A DNA stretch of 64,000 nt, from assembly GCF_004791695.1 (NCBI RefSeq), contig NZ_SRSO01000024.1, forward strand, positions 17,870 through 81,869, read 5' to 3'. Position 1 is the first letter of the stretch. Every line of letters begins with the position of its first letter. The notes below the pieces were generated by a model, which saw only the letters and a program-made list of their open reading frames with translations, was not told the origin of the DNA and searched no databases. Positions 63,340 to 64,000 of the stretch are shown here, one piece after another. The position numbers were made by a program, and so were the translations under genes. This DNA is from Flavivirga rizhaonensis. GTDB lineage: Bacteria > Bacteroidota > Bacteroidia > Flavobacteriales > Flavobacteriaceae.

Positions 63340-63675
63340 AACCCCTTTTGAATAGGTCGTTCCCTCCTAAATAAAGGATTATAAGATTTAAAAAAGGGTT
63401 TAAGAAATGACCATCAGGCAAGCCTTGACCCTTCGTAAGAGGTTCGAGCGTTAAAGAAACAGTCTGGTAGACTGTTTTAGCGAAGGAGCCAGATCGCGTA
63501 AGGGGAAAAGCTTCGAAACCCAGGAGCATAGCATTAGATGGTGCGTTGGCGCGACGTCGAAGTTTTGTGCTTGGTTTTTCTCTTCTCGAGCGTAAGCAAG
63601 AGAAGAAATTCCTATCGAAGGGGGCGTCTTTTCTTTTGTTACTTTTCTTTGGACGCGCAAAGAAAAGTAAATAAT
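63340..63675 (+). repeat. dispersed repeat R3, copy 2
   Basis: About 336 bases in the same orientation as 57531-57793 but with an extra internal segment (about 63439-63508) that includes a perfect AAACAGTCT/AGACTGTTT hairpin (63457-63477). It ends with the same 13-bp hairpin (63639-63651 with 63658-63670) and is directly joined to R2 copy 2. Confidence 0.8.
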
Positions 63676-63926
63676 AAAATAACGTGAGCTCGATATATTA
63701 AAAATTAACAATCAGTTGTTTAATTGTTTTAATAAAGAAACTATGTTATTCCGAACGCTACGGAGAGTAAAATATATTTTACTTGAACGTATATAGCGTA
63801 GCTATTGAGGAGGAATCCCATCCTTATGAGATTTCTCGTCACTCATGCTTCGCTCTGTCGAAATGACAAACAATTGAAAATCATTTCTTTAATATTATTT
63901 TTCTAAAAAGAATTAAATCGAGTTTG
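63676..63926 (-). repeat. dispersed non-coding repeat R2, copy 2 (inverted)
   Basis: The reverse complement of 39880-40183, from CTCACGTTATTTTA to ACAAACTCGATTTAATT, without the ~53-base insert and with scattered changes. It directly abuts R3 copy 2. Confidence 0.75.
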
Positions 63927-64000
63927 TATGTTTAAAGTGTCATTCTAAAACCAGGAGGTATTATTAATTTGTTAGTGCAAAATTAACTTAAATAATACCA

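Larger units (their letters stand above)
62970..64000. other. 1-kb non-coding end with repeats
   Basis: No gene. From left to right: AT-rich DNA; a TTCGACTTTAGTTTATACTG element (63161-63200) like the insert in R2 copy 1; R3 copy 2 (63340-63675); R2 copy 2 inverted (63676-63926); and about 75 bases to the end of the window with nothing identified. Confidence 0.6.

Noticed and set aside
63221..63529. Apparent minus-strand 102-residue protein
   Set aside because: Overlaps R3 copy 2 and non-coding DNA; no family likeness or good start.
63451..63711. Apparent minus-strand protein within repeats R3/R2
   Set aside because: It lies wholly in repeat sequence, has biased composition and no domain; it is an incidental frame of the repeat.
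1..64000. tRNA, rRNA, prophage or transposase genes
   Set aside because: None was recognised on either strand by eye; a tRNAscan or IS search would settle it.

Overview
The window looks like the chromosome of a low-GC marine or soil Flavobacteriaceae (phylum Bacteroidota). Support: a SusC/SusD outer-membrane pair with an ECF sigma/FecR switch, TlpA-type lipoproteins, a GSCFA protein, a GxxExxY protein, DUF4230, DUF5522 and DUF4136 proteins, TAnnTTTG-type promoter boxes, AT-rich gaps, and a LysRS with a C-terminal extension. No genus is claimed. I see no rRNA, tRNA, CRISPR array, transposase or phage gene; most of the window is ordinary chromosome with a few accessory patches.

Layout. 0-5 kb: a phosphotransferase-like kinase, small lipoproteins, lipB, a 52-residue YqaE/Pmp3 protein and lysS. 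5-18 kb: a secreted protein of three exact-period 37-residue repeats, an MG2/TonB-plug protein, two tandem alpha/beta hydrolases, a minus-strand membrane operon (CPBP-like protein, DUF2157, TIGR02117/DUF2459, GDYXXLXY), a YiaA/YiaB protein, a helical-repeat protein, a beta-barrel-like protein and an LTXXQ-like periplasmic protein. 18-34 kb: housekeeping and metabolism (hemL, a LysM glucosaminidase, PLP enzymes, bestrophin, aromatic amino acid hydroxylase, enoyl-CoA hydratase-like protein, GSCFA, GxxExxY, alaS) with a triplicated 186-bp repeat between the GxxExxY gene and alaS. 33-37 kb: M23 peptidase, MerR regulator, LemA and two TPM-domain proteins.

37-50 kb is a nutrient-uptake locus: ECF sigma factor and FecR-type anti-sigma factor (divergent), SusC with an STN signalling domain, SusD, and three TlpA/thioredoxin-like proteins in line. 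The likely logic is SusC-FecR-sigma trans-envelope signalling that turns on import. Within it lies a decayed copy of the tail of the TPM protein, split by a non-coding repeat whose second copy sits inverted about 24 kb away. 50-57 kb: der, era, an FKBP isomerase, and KDPG aldolase plus KDG kinase facing a LacI-type regulator whose -7 box lies inside a 30-bp perfect palindrome.

57-64 kb is the most unusual part: an alpha-oxoamine synthase fused to a GNAT-type acyltransferase (possibly both acylation steps of a sphingolipid- or sulfonolipid-like pathway in one chain), then two tandem small SpoIIAA-like paralogues and a PAS/AraC regulator, then 1 kb of non-coding repeats. Several families of small palindromic, gene-free repeats are scattered through the intergenic gaps. 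Functions are assigned by recognising families by eye; no database search was run.
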